64,000 bases of DNA from Eledone cirrhosa (Eukaryota > Mollusca > Cephalopoda > Octopoda > Eledonidae): NCBI GenBank assembly GCA_964016885.1, contig OZ024747.1, forward strand, positions 61,140,897 to 61,204,896. The letters are read 5' to 3'. Of the stretch, positions 50,033 through 60,113 are shown one piece after another. A program made the translations under genes and the position numbers. The notes under the pieces are model-generated. The model was not told the origin of the DNA, made no database searches, and saw only the letters and a list, made by a program, of their open reading frames with translations. Position 1 is the stretch's first letter; every line of letters begins with the position of its first letter.

Positions 50033-51042
50033 AAGAGAGAGATGGAGGATGGAGGAGGTGAGAGAGTGTGTGTGTGAGGAAGAGAGAGAGATGGAGGTGA
50101 GTGTGTGTGTGTGAGGAAGAGAGAGAGATGGAGGTGAGTGTGTGTGTGTGAGGAAGAGAGAGAGATGGAGGAGGTGAGAGAGAGTGTGTGTGTGTGTGAG
50201 GAAGAGAGAGAGATGGAGGAGGTGAGAGAGAGTGTGTGTGTGTGAGGAAGAGAGAGAGATGGAGGAGGTGAGAGAGAGTGTGTGTGTGTGTGTGAGGAAG
50301 AGAGAGAGATGGAGGAGGTGAGAGAGTGTGTGTGTGTGAGGAAGAGAGAGAGATGGAGGAGGTGAGAGTGTGTGTGTGTGTGAGGAAGAGAGAGATGGAG
50401 GATGGAGGAGGTGAGAGAGTGTGTGTGTGTGAGGAAGAGAGAGAGATGGAGGAGGTGAGAGAGTGTGTGTGTGTGTGAGGAAGAGAGAGAGATGGAGGTG
50501 AGAGAGAGTGTGTGTGTGTGTGTGAGGAAGAGAGAGAGATGGAGGAGGGAGGAGGTGAGAGAGTGTGTGTGTGTGTGAGGAAGAGAGAGAGATGGAGGAG
50601 GTGAGAGAGTGTGTGTGTGTGTGAGGAAGAGATGGAGGAGGGAGGAGGTGAGAGAGTGTGTGTGTGAGGAAGAGAGAGAGATGGAGGATGGAGGAGGTGA
50701 GAGTGTGTGTGTGTGTGAGAGAGAGATGGAGGATGGAGGAGGTGAGAGAGTGTGTGTGTGAGAGAGAGAGAGAGATGGAGGAGGTGAGAGAGTGTGTGTG
50801 TGTGTGTGGGGAAGAGAGAGAGATGGAGGAGGTGAGAGTGTGTGTGTGAGGAAGAGAGAGAGATGGAGGAGGTGAGAGTGTGTGTGTGAGGAAGAGAGAG
50901 AGATGGAGGAGGTGAGAGTGTGTGTGTGTGTGTGTGAGGAAGAGAGAGAGATGGAGGAGGTGAGAGTGTGTGTGTGAGGAAGAGAGAGATGGAGGAGGTG
51001 AGAGTGTGTGTGTGAGAGAGAGAGAGAGAGATGGAGGAGGTG

Positions 51043-51073
<31 letters not shown>

Positions 51074-51229
51074 TGGAGGAGGGAGGAGGTGAGAGAGTGT
51101 GTGTGTGAGGAAGAGAGAGATGGAGGAGGTGAGAGTGTGTGTGTGAGAGAGAGAGAGAGATGGAGGAGGTGAGAGAGAGTGTGTGTGTGTGTGTGAGAGA
51201 GAGAGAGATGGAGGAGGTGAGAGAGTGTG
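49891..51229. repeat. purine-rich/TG minisatellite (about 40-50-bp unit)
   Basis: About 30 variable copies of a unit made of (TG)4-14, gaggaagagagagagatgg, and aggaggtgagag; unit length varies mostly through the TG and GA runs and an optional aggatgg. The plus strand is nearly free of C. Frames on the minus strand read as Ser/His/Thr/Leu-rich low-complexity protein of 550-600 residues only because of this composition; not a gene. Confidence 0.9.
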
Positions 51230-51320
51230 TGGTGGTGATGGTGGAAGTGCCAATGCTGATAAACAAATTTATTGATCCAACACAGTAATACATCTTTATG
51301 GAAAGCAGATAGGAATTGTG
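51230..51320 (+). repeat. diverged ~80-bp flank repeat, copy 2
   Basis: Counterpart of 49,806-49,890, in the same orientation and 1.43 kb downstream. It is followed by another short tgtgagtgtgtgtgg run, as copy 1 is. Confidence 0.6.
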
Positions 51321-51363
51321 TGAGTGTGTGTGGAGAGAGATGATAATTATATTATTTGTGTGC

Positions 51364-51365
<2 letters not shown>

Positions 51366-51397
<32 letters not shown>
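51366..51397. repeat. (TA)n microsatellite
   Basis: Pure TA dinucleotide run of about 30 bp immediately left of the inverted repeat at 51,398. Confidence 0.95.
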
Positions 51398-51401
<4 letters not shown>

Positions 51402-51497
51402 TATAAGCTTTCACCGTATTTTAGACTAAAGAAATTTCTAGCCTGATAGTGGGGTTTATAACCCTCGGTTATAAAATACGGTGAAAGCTTATAATTT
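51398..51497. repeat. perfect 26-bp inverted repeat (foldback element)
   Basis: The left arm 51,398-51,423 and right arm 51,472-51,497 are exact reverse complements over 26 bp; the arms contain ataagctttcaccgtat. The 48-bp loop holds a second near-palindrome (gggtttataaccc). The size and structure fit a small foldback or MITE-like element inserted beside (TA)n, or a stable cruciform or hairpin RNA. There is no coding sequence. Confidence 0.85.
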
Positions 51498-51589
51498 CTA
51501 ATTTCTAATTTCAAACTCGCGCACCGTTTCAAAAACATACTTACATGTTTACATTTATAATTTGCTTGTATATATGTATATATATATAT

Positions 51590-51930
51590 GCACATGACTT
51601 AGTGGTTAGAGCATTGGCCTTTCAATCGAAAGGTTGTGAGTTCATTTCTCAGACCGGGTGATGTCTTGTTTCCTTGAGCAATACACTTTATTTCACATTG
51701 CTCCAGTTTACTCAGCTGTAGAAATGAGATGATAGGGTCTGGGGTCCATATCATTCCACTGCAAAGTGGTCGTGGAGGTGCCACGGCAAAAAAGCACCCA
51801 GCACTCACTGTAAATGAGGTTGGTGTTAGGAAGGGCATCCAGCTGTAGAAATCAAGCCAGAATCAGTTGCCGTCCCACCCTTGCAAGCAGGGAAAAAGCG
51901 GACTTAAAACGAAATGCTGATGAATGATAT
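51590..51930 (+). mobile_element. tRNA-derived SINE, near full length
   Basis: The head looks like a tRNA: A-box-like acttagtggttagagcatt at 51,597-51,615, an anticodon-arm palindrome cctttcaatcgaaagg, and a B-box-like gagttcatttc at 51,638-51,648. Then comes the body (ccgggtgatgtcttgtttcc, cactttatttcacattgctcc), a 3' part with gaagggcatccagctgtaga, and an A/GATG-type tail ending aaatgctgatgaatgat. RNA polymerase III transcription is expected from the family. The body segment 51,764-51,812 corresponds to one unit of the 48-bp minisatellites at 52.9 and 56.7-58.8 kb, and the tail resembles the cassettes in the giant satellite. Confidence 0.88.
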
Positions 51931-52286
51931 ATATATACTTAGTTTTTGTATTTATCTCAAAATATGTGTTCAAACAGATATTGTTATACTTGAAACCCAA
52001 CAGATGTGTTTGTGTGTTTTATTGGCAGCATAACCCTCCCAATATATATATATATATATTTAGTGGTGTGTTAGATGGAAGTAGTTAAACAGAACACACT
52101 ACCATCTCTAGCATTTTTTATGTTCATTCTGGCAGCAACCATGCCTAAGTTTTTACTTAGTTCTCTTGTTTAAATCTTGCTAGCATTTCATTATTCCTGA
52201 GTTTGGCCTCAACAATAATTTATACCAGTTTAAATGCACATGTTATTTTCGCTTTCTTTTACTGCTTTCAATTACCTTTTTGTAAA
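51931..52286. other. AT-rich spacer, no gene seen
   Basis: Contains short TA runs (51,930-51,940; 52,044-52,060) and otherwise unremarkable sequence. No open frame with recognisable content. Confidence 0.5.
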
Positions 52287-52468
52287 CTGACCTACCAACT
52301 CTCCCATCTGACGGGGAGATCTTTCTATTTTGACTCATTTTTCATCATCTCACCATTTTTGTGAAAATGGGTATAGCTTTCATTATCTAATTTTGCCTCA
52401 TTTCTCCCGATTTTGGGGCACTTTTTTATGGTACTCCGCGTTTGGGTTTTTAGAAGTTGGCAGGTCTG
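52287..52468. mobile_element. possible short foldback/MITE with ~14-bp inverted ends
   Basis: Left end ctgacctaccaact (52,287-52,300) and right end agttggcaggtctg (52,455-52,468) are inverted complements at 12 of 14 positions. The interior has paired ctcatttttcatc and gcctcatttctcccg runs. About 180 bp, non-coding. No target duplication could be assigned, so this is a weak structural call. Confidence 0.4.
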
Positions 52469-52875
52469 TGTAAATATATTGGCTTTACAAACAAGAAATA
52501 TATTTGAACATACTACAATACAGTATTCAATTGATCTCTTAAAATACTAAAATATATTATTTGTATGTTCCCTGAACCCATTATACATCAACTTCCTATT
52601 TATTGATATAATGTAACCAAGCTTATCATTTTTCACTGTTGTAAATCCTCTGCTATATTCTATATTTAAGTTCTTCCCTATTTCAAACATACATTCATAA
52701 ATCACATGCTATGTAATTATTATTGTATTATTCTACCAACAAGATCAGTAGAGATCAATTATTTTTGTTGGTATTTAGGAAATAATCTATAGAGCTCTCT
52801 TTCAACAAGGTGCTGTATGAAGCTCCCATGAAGACAAGCTGAAGTATACATCCAGCGAAGCCTCCAGCCCATACT
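52469..52875. other. AT-rich spacer, no gene seen
   Basis: Unique-looking AT-rich DNA with no supported gene. Near 52,860-52,900 degenerate units of the 48-bp minisatellite begin (actgtaaagtggtcttg). Confidence 0.5.
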
Positions 52876-53480
52876 GTAAAGTGGTCTTGATGATCAATGA
52901 TTGCCACATGATAAAAAGCACGCAGCCTATGCTGTAAAGTGGTCGTGTTGGCGACACAACAAAAAGTGCCCAGTCCACGCTGTAAAGTGGTCATGTTGGC
53001 GACACAACAAAAAGTGCCCAGTCCACATTGTAAAGTGGTTGTGTTGGCGACACAACCAAAAGTGCTCAGTCCACACTGTAAAGTGGTTGTGTTGGCGACA
53101 CAACAATAAGTGCCCAGTCCACACTGTAAAGTGGTCATGTTGGCGACACAACAATAAGTGCCCAGTCCACATTGTAAAGTGGTTATGTTGGCGACACAAC
53201 AATAAGTGCCCAGTCCACACTGTAAAGTGGTTGTGTTGGCGACACAACAATAAGTGCCCAGTCCACACTGTAAAGTGGTTGTGTTGGCGACACAACAATA
53301 AGTGCCCAGTCCACACTGTAAAGTGGTTATGTTGGCGACACAACAATAAGTGCCCAGTCCACACTGTAAAGTGGTCGTGTTGGCGACACAACAATAAGTG
53401 CCCAGTCCACTGTAAAGTGGTTGTGTTGGCGACACAACAATAAGTGCCCAGTCCACACTGTAAAGTGGTCGTGTAGGTAT
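52876..53480 (+). repeat. 48-bp minisatellite, array 1 (about 12 copies)
   Basis: Units of 48 bp with gtaaagtggt, gtgttggcgacacaacaa and gtgcccagtccacact. Since 48 is divisible by 3, stop-free units give 16-residue periodic frames on both strands (52,755-53,504 minus; 52,901-53,443 plus), which I do not call genes. The first unit or two and the last unit are SINE-like (aaaagcacccagc), showing the source of the array. Confidence 0.93.
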
Positions 53481-53675
53481 CATGACAAAAAGCACCCAGC
53501 ACACACTGTAAATGTGGTTGTGATTAGGAAGGGGATCCAGCTGTATAATTCAAGCCAAAATCAGCCCTGATTGAATGTAACGTGTTCCTCTGACCAGATC
53601 TCTCACAAAGGGACAGCCTGTAGTACCCAAGCTAGTGTGGAAAATGATGATGATACATATATTATATGAATAAGA
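53481..53675 (+). mobile_element. SINE 3' region ending array 1
   Basis: Continues from the array with a sequence parallel to the SINE at 51,590: gcacccagc, ggaaggggatccagctgta, then a 3' end with tctcacaaagggacagcctg and ctagtgtggaaaatgatgatg. This region is the reverse complement of 56,576-56,770 almost base for base and forms the unique part of the inverted arms. Confidence 0.85.
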
Positions 53676-53864
53676 TCTCAACACAAATGCATGCTACCTA
53701 AGGTTTCAAACTTCAAACAATATAGGACATAAATATTTTATGTCTGCTACTTTAGTTATGTTCAGGCAAAACTAAGATGGTTGAACGTTATTTCATATAT
53801 GAGATCTCGTCAGATATAAGGGAGGTAATAATGTGATAATACATTTGGTATTTTTTTTTTTTAT
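53676..53864. other. inner spacer start, no gene seen
   Basis: AT-rich sequence inside the inverted arrangement, including a T13 run at about 53,851-53,862. No supported coding region. Confidence 0.5.
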
Positions 53865-53972
53865 AGAGGAAGCAACGCATGTATCTGCTATACACAGACA
53901 CACTCATATATGAATTCATAACCTCAAGATTGTGAATCCAATTCTCTAACCACTCAGCCACACTACATACAC
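53865..53972 (-). mobile_element. SINE tRNA-like head fragment
   Basis: Read on the minus strand: tgtggctgagtggttagaga (A-box-like), ggattcacaatcttgaggtt, then atgaattca (B-box-like) followed by gtgtctgtgtatagcagata. It looks like the 5' half of a tRNA-derived SINE without the usual tail. Family-level identity is inferred from the promoter boxes. Confidence 0.6.
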
Positions 53973-54106
53973 ATATCTGTATCATAATTATAATATTGTA
54001 ATTGTAATTGTCTCAATATTGATTCTGTGTTGTATATATTTGACTGTCTATATATTTTTTACTATATTGTAACTATATAGATTGTTCTAGTAGAAAGTGT
54101 GAGTGT

Positions 54107-54610
54107 ATATGCCGGCATACAAGTCAATCCTGCGCATAGGTCGACCCTTAAAATTCTGAGGTGTAATTCTGGTTTAGGCCTATATTTGCTGTATATGACC
54201 CCCCCCCCCCCCCCCCCCCCCCAATAAAAATAAGGCAGTTGCAAAATTTTAGTGGTGCACTCAAGGCTAAGACACTTCTTCTAAAACACTTTAGTCGCAT
54301 GTGATTTCTAACTCACCGAATAAACCAACCTGGCCTAACCTTAACAAACCTATGGCAACCTACTCTATGAACTATGGCAAGTCAATGATATTATTATAAT
54401 CTGTATGTTAAATAGACTTAACAAATATGAGATTTAATAGGGAATAATTGTGGCAGGCTGGTAAGTGGTGTACAACGAGTGTTGGGCAGGCAGTTTCACT
54501 GTTTACCCCTCAGTGGTAAAGGTTCACATTTTATATTCAGCAGACAAGTCGACTCCTGGTTTTGGAGAGATATTTTTAGGTTCCAAATGTGGACTTGTAT
54601 GCCTGCATAT
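54107..54610. mobile_element. non-autonomous element with 19-bp inverted ends
   Basis: The left end atatgccggcatacaagtc (54,107-54,125) pairs with the right end gacttgtatgcctgcatat (54,592-54,610) at 18 of 19 positions in inverted orientation. The interior (about 465 bp) has no transposase and includes a C24 run. This fits a non-autonomous DNA transposon; the superfamily is not assigned. The frames at 54,062-54,244 (minus) and 54,479-54,691 (plus) are chance. Confidence 0.55.
54199..54222 (+). repeat. C24 homopolymer
   Basis: 24 consecutive C residues, rare in this AT-rich neighbourhood; its length is likely unreliable in any assembly. Confidence 0.95.
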
Positions 54611-55483
54611 TCAGTAGATTTCATGTTATACTATATAGTTGTGAAGTGTAGTATTGTTGGTGGTGTATATATTATTTACGTAGCTTATTGAGCTTAAATG
54701 TATTAGTGTGTAGTTTGAAGCTTCTAGTTTGTAGCTTGACAATAATATTTTAATATCTATGTGAAGACAGAGGAGAAATAATCTTTAACTGTTTTGTTAA
54801 CATATTTCTAATGAAAGGCACTTCATATCATGTTGAAAATAATCCAGAATTTGGAAGGATTCAGTAATATAACTAAGTTTCTCATTATGAAACTGGTGGA
54901 TGGCATACAACTTAATAAATCGTCTAAATAAACTTTATTAAGGCATAACTGTCAACATGATATTACAAATAGAAATAAGAAGAAAAAATATAGAAAAGGA
55001 AAATGAAAAAAGAAAGAGAAAAAAACCCCCTGCAAACAGGTAATACACACATCCAGGAACACACACAACAAAAGGCAGGTGAAAGGGGTGGACAAACGAA
55101 CTGCTGCCAGAGCAAAAAATGACGATATCGCAAAGAGTACTGAGAAACCTCTTTAATAATTATTGAGGTAAGCCAGCACGCTCGCAGTGTTATCTCGGGT
55201 GATGGCAAGGCTGATGCACTGGAACAGCCAAGTACCATCACAAGCTTCACCAGTTATCTCAGTTAGGTGAACCACCAGTGAAGACGAGAACCTTGCAGTT
55301 AGCAGCCTGATTCCCCAAACGTCACAAACAGCGCACACTAGAAAATATAGTTAGCCAACAGATTACAGTATTTCAGGATTTTGTTCCATTCGGCAGCAGA
55401 AGCTGTAGCTCTCACCCTAACCACAGCATCCAGGATGTGGGAAGAAGCAAAAGAGTCATTAATGTTCTTACATGAAATTTATG
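54611..55483. other. spacer with no recognisable gene
   Basis: The left half is AT-rich. At 54,960-55,380 the composition is more mixed, with small open frames on minus (54,963-55,250; 55,153-55,338) and plus (55,381-55,629), none showing a known domain, a convincing start context or splice signals I can support. It could hide an exon or an old repeat. Confidence 0.45.
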
Positions 55484-56316
55484 ACATTATTCTATGTACT
55501 ATACATGCACCTTTGATGAGTTGTAGTGCACCTGAGCACTGTACACAATCATTTTCATTATATGATATATATATATATGCGTGTGTGTGTCGGTGTATAT
55601 TACAACTCATATACTGTTCACTTTCCTGACATTTCTACATTATTCTATGTACTATACATGCACCTTTGATGAGTTGTAGTGCACCTGAGCACTGTACACA
55701 ATCATTTTCATTATATGATATATATATATGCGTGTGTGTGTTGGTGTATATTACAACTCATATACTGTTCACTTTCCTGACATTTCTACATTATTCTATG
55801 TACTATACATGCACCTTTGATGAGTTGTAGTGCACCTGAGCACTGTACACAATCATTTTCATTATATGATATATATATATGCGTGTGTGTGTCGGTGTAT
55901 ATTACAACTCATATACTGTTCACTTTCCTGACATTTCTACATTATTCTATGTACTATACATGCACCTTTGATGAGTTGTAGTGCACCTGAGCACTGTACA
56001 CAATCATTTTCATTATATGATATATATATATGCGTGTGTGTGTTGGTGTATATTACAACTCATATACTGTTCACTTTCCTGACATTTCTACATTATTCTA
56101 TGTACTATACATGCACCTTTGATGAGTTGTAGTGCACCTGAGCACTGTACACAATCATTTTCATTATATGATATATATATATGCGTGTGTGTGTTGGTGT
56201 ATATTACAACTCATATACTGTTCACTTTCCTGACATTTCTACATTATTCTATGTACTATACATGCACCTTTGATGAGTTGTAGTGCACCTGAGCACTGTA
56301 CACAATCATTTTCATT
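55484..56316 (+). repeat. 151-bp tandem repeat (about 5.5 copies)
   Basis: Unit starts (acattattctatg) at 55,484, 55,637, 55,788, 55,939, 56,090 and 56,241, so the spacing is 153 then 151 bp four times. Each unit carries a (TA)n-gcgtgtgtgtg microsatellite core that explains the 2-bp variation, a 10-bp inverted pair (tacaactcat and atgagttgta) and a small hairpin agtgcacctgagcact. A single g/t difference (gtgtcggtg or gtgttggtg) separates units. No coding. Confidence 0.93.
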
Positions 56317-56575
56317 ATTATTTTAAAGTAGTTTTGTATAATAAAACCAATGGTTATTTCATGTGGTTTGGTACAGAAAAGATGAAGTAAGTTTATTAGT
56401 AAGTTTGTAGCAAGGCAGTAACATATTTAATATCTAAAGAGCTCCGAGAAAGACATTTTTGAATTTCTCTACTAAACATTGGTCAGTTATGTCAACTAGT
56501 TGGCTATTATTTTAGTGAAGGGAAACTAAAGGAAAATGAATCTTGGATGATATTGTTATGTCTGTAATATTAATA
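56317..56575. other. spacer, no gene seen
   Basis: AT-rich sequence between the 151-bp array and the right arm of the inverted SINE tail; no supported feature. Confidence 0.5.
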
Positions 56576-56770
56576 TCATCATAATATATGTATCATCATC
56601 ATTTTCCACACTAGCTTGGGTAGGACAGGCTGTCCCTTTGTGAGAGATCTGGTCAGAGGAACACGTTACATTCAATCAGGGCTGATTTTGGCTTGAATTA
56701 TACAGCTGGATCCCCTTCCTAATCCCAACCACATTTACAGTGTGTGCTGGGTGCTTTTTGTCATGATACC
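56576..56770 (-). mobile_element. SINE 3' region beginning array 2 (inverted copy)
   Basis: Reverse complement of 53,481-53,675, with only a few base differences (for example tcccaacc against the complement of gtgattagg). It ends inward at about 56,576, where the two arms stop matching just after atacatatattat. Confidence 0.85.
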
Positions 56771-58830
56771 TACACGACCACTTTACAGTGTGGACTGGGC
56801 ACTTATTGTTGTGTCGCCAACACAACCACTTTACAGTGTGGACTGGGCACTTATTGTTGTGTCGCCAACACAACCACTTTACAGTGTGGACTGGGCACTT
56901 ATTGTTGTGTCGCCAACACAACCACTTTACAGTGTGGACTGGGCACTTATTGTTGTGTCGCCAACACAACCACTTTACAGCGTGGACTGGGCACTTATTG
57001 TTGTGTCGCCAACACAACCACTTTACAGCGTGGACTGGGCACTTATTGTTGGGTCGCCAACACAACCACTTTACAGCGTGGACTGGGCACTTATTGTTGT
57101 GTCGCCAACACAACCACTTTACAGCGTGGACTGGGCACTTATTGTTGTGTCGCCAACACAACCACTTTACAGCGTGGACTGGGCACTTATTGTTGGGTCG
57201 CCAACACAACCACTTTACAGCGTGGACTGGGCACTTATTGTTGTGTCGCCAACACAACCACTTTACAGCGTGGACTGGGCACTTATTGTTGTGTCGCCAA
57301 CACAACCACTTTACAGCGTGGACTGGGCACTTATTGTTGTGTCGCCAACACAACCACTTTACAGTGGACTGGGCACTTATTGTTGTGTCGCCAACACAAC
57401 CACTTTACAGTGTGGACTGGGCACTTATTGTTGTGTCGCCAACACAACCATTTTACAGTGTGGACTGGGCACTTATTGTTGTGTCGCCAACACAACCACT
57501 TTACAGTGTGGACTGGGCACTTATTGTTGTCGCCAACACAACCACTTTACAGTGTGGACTGGGCACTTATTGTTGTGTCGCCAACATAACCACTTTACAG
57601 TGTGGAATGGGCACTTATTGTTGTGTCGCCAACACAACCACTTTACAGTGTGGACTGGGCACTTATTGTTGTGTCGCCAACACAACCACTTTACAGTGTG
57701 GACTGGGCACTTATTGTTGTGTCGCCAACACGACCACTTTACAGTGTGGACTGGGCACTTTTTGTTGTGTCGCCAACACAACCACTTTACAGTGTGGACT
57801 GGGCACTTATTGTTGTGTCGCCAACACGACCACTTTACAGTGTGGACTGGGCACTTTTTGTTGTGTCGCCAACACAACCACTTTACAGTGTGGACTGGGC
57901 ACTTATTGTTGTGTCGCCAACACGACCACTTTACAGTGTGGACTGGGCACTTATTGTTGTGTCGCCAACACAACCACTTTACAGTGTGGACTGGGCACTT
58001 ATTGTTGTGTCACCAACACAACCACTTTACAGCGTGGACTGGGCACTTATTGTTGTGTCGCCAACATAACCGCTTTACAGTGTGGACTGGGCACTTATTG
58101 TTGTGTCGCCAACACAACCACTTTACAGTGTGGTCTAGGCACTTATTGTTGTGTCGCCAACACAACCGCTTTACAGCGTGGACTGGGCACTTATTGTTGT
58201 GTCGCCAACACAACCACTCTACAGTGTGGACTGGGCACTTATTGTTGTGTCGCCAACACAACCACTTTACAGTGTGGACTGGGCACTTTTTGTTGAGTCG
58301 CCAACACAACCACTTTACAGTGTGGACTGGGCACTTATTGTTGTGTCACCAACACAACCACTTTACAGTGTGGACTGGGCACTTATTGTTGTGTCGCCAA
58401 CACAACCACTTTACAGTGTGGACTTGGCACTTATTGTTGTGTCACCAACACAACCACTTTACAGTGGACTGGGCACTTATTGTTGTGTCGCCAACACAAC
58501 CACTTTACAGTGTGGACTGGGCACTTTTTGTTGTGTCGCCAACACAACCACTTTACAGTGTGGACTGGGCACTTTTTGTTGTGTCGCCAACACGACCACT
58601 TTACAGTGTGGACTGGGCACTTTTTGTTGTCGCCAACACGACCACTTTACAGTGTGGACTGGGCACTTTTTGTTGTGTCGCCAACACAACCACTTTACAG
58701 TGTTTACAGTGTAGACTGGGCACTTTTTGTTGTGTCGCCAACACAACCACTTTACAGTGTGGACTGGGCACTTATTGTTGTGTCGCCAACACAACCACTT
58801 TACAGTGGACTGGGCACTTATTGTTGTGTA
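56771..58830 (-). repeat. 48-bp minisatellite, array 2 (about 43 copies)
   Basis: Inverted and expanded counterpart of array 1. Variants include cagcgtgg versus cagtgtgg, ttattgtt versus ttttgtt, and several 3-bp shortened units (ttacagtggactggg at about 57,361, 58,460, 58,801; gttgtcgcc at about 57,527 and 58,628). The 16-codon periodicity leaves frames open for up to 702 codons (56,742-58,850 plus), which is repeat-driven. The outer edge at 58,830 passes abruptly to unrelated sequence. Confidence 0.93.
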
Positions 58831-58859
58831 TTAATAGATGGTATATATGATCATATTTT

Positions 58860-59268
58860 AGTGTGTTAGTGTCTGTCTGTGTGAGTGTCTGTCTGTCAGT
58901 GTGTGTGTGTGTCTGTCTGTCAGTGTGTGTGAATGTGTCTGTCAGTGTGTGTGTGTGTGTGTGTGTGTGTCTGTCAGTGTGTGTGTGTGTCTGTCTGTCA
59001 GTGTGTGTGAGTGTCTGTCTGTCTGTCAGTGTGTGTGTCTGTCTGTCTGCGTGAGTGTCTGTCTGTCTGTGTGAGTGTCTGTCTGTCAGTGTGTGTGAGT
59101 GTCTGTCTGTCTGCGTGAGTGTCTGTCTGTCTGTATGTGTGTCTGTCTGTCAGTGTGTGTGTGTGTCTGTCTGTCTGTCTGTGTGAGTGTCTGTCTGTCT
59201 GTCTGTGTGAGTGTCTGTCAGTGTGTATGAGTGTCTGTCTGTCTGTCAGTGTGTGTGTGTGTGTGTGT
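58860..59268 (+). repeat. (GTCT)n/(TG)n compound microsatellite
   Basis: Mixture of gtctgtctgtc and gtgtgtg runs with the joining motif cagtgtgtg, period 15-40 bp. Confidence 0.9.
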
Positions 59269-59772
59269 GAGGTACTGTAGTGTGTGAGGTACTGTAGTGT
59301 GTGTGTGAGGTACTGTAGTGTGTGTGTGAGGTACTGTGTGTGTGTGTGTGTGAAGTACTGTAGTGTGTGTATGAGATGTACTGTAGTGTGTGTGTGTAAG
59401 GTACTGTAGTGTGTGTGTGATGTACTGTAGTGTCTGTGTGTGATGTACTGTGTGTGTGTGTGTGTGAGGTACTGTAGTGTGTGATGTACTGTAGTGTGTG
59501 TGAGTGAGGTACTGTAGTGTGTGTGTGATGTACTGTAGTGTGTGTGTGATGTACTGTAGTGTGTGTGTGAGGTACTGTAGTGTGTGTGTGAGGTACTGTA
59601 GTGTGTGTGTGAAGTACTGTAGTGTGTGTGCGGTACTGTAGTGTGTGTGTGAGGTACTGTGTGTGTGTGTGAGGTACTGTAGTGTGTGTGTGATGTACTG
59701 TAGTGTGTGTGTGTGAGGTACTGTAGTGTGTGCGTGTGTATGTGTGTGTGTGAGGTACTGTAGTGTGTGAGG
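59269..59772 (+). repeat. gaggtactgtag minisatellite, left part
   Basis: About 24 units of gaggtactgtag (or gatgtactgtag) plus (TG)3-8, unit about 20-22 bp. The same repeat resumes at 63,880, on the other side of the hAT element. Confidence 0.92.
59765..59772. repeat. hAT target-site duplication, left
   Basis: gtgtgagg directly before the left terminal inverted repeat; identical to 63,880-63,887. Eight bp is the standard hAT duplication size. Confidence 0.93.
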
Positions 59773-59788
59773 CAGTGACGTAACTAGC
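59773..59788. repeat. hAT terminal inverted repeat, left
   Basis: cagtgacgtaactagc; mismatches to the right end at positions 3, 4 and 6. Confidence 0.9.
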
Positions 59789-60113
59789 TTTTAAAGCCAG
59801 GGCGGGGGCAAATCCGATCTAAAGGGGGCCCACCAATTCCATACGCTCATTTCCACCAGCTGCAAGAAAATATGTTCATACGGGCGTCTAGAATAGATAA
59901 TTTATAATAGAGTAGAATACATCATAGATTACAGAGTTAGCATGTTCCGTGAAAACTTTATTAACTGCAAAGACGGTGGTCTATCTTCCGAAAAAAACAA
60001 AACAATATCCAGTAAAACTAGTCTTGCTATCGATTATTCACCAACAAAACATCGTATGTGCAACAAATCGTCCATCTAAAACTTTACTTTCACATTCGAG
60101 CACGTCACTTGTT

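Noticed and set aside
49575..51365. Ser/His/Thr/Leu-rich frames of 554 and 596 codons
   Set aside because: Two frames of the complementary strand of the GA/TG minisatellite; low complexity throughout.
51401..51838. 64- and 79-codon minus-strand frames
   Set aside because: They lie over the inverted repeat and antisense to the SINE; neither has protein-like features.
54963..55629. Short open frames of 61-95 codons
   Set aside because: No recognisable domain, composition like the spacer, and no splice signals I can support.
55484..56316. Possible hammerhead ribozyme (tttgatgag near the agtgcacctgagcact hairpin)
   Set aside because: The core reads tttgatgag rather than ctgatgag, and no gaaa strand closes the helices in the right place.
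52755..58869. Periodic 16-residue frames on both strands, up to 702 codons
   Set aside because: A 48-bp unit free of stops keeps several frames open at once; overlapping frames in both directions and SINE ancestry argue against a gene.
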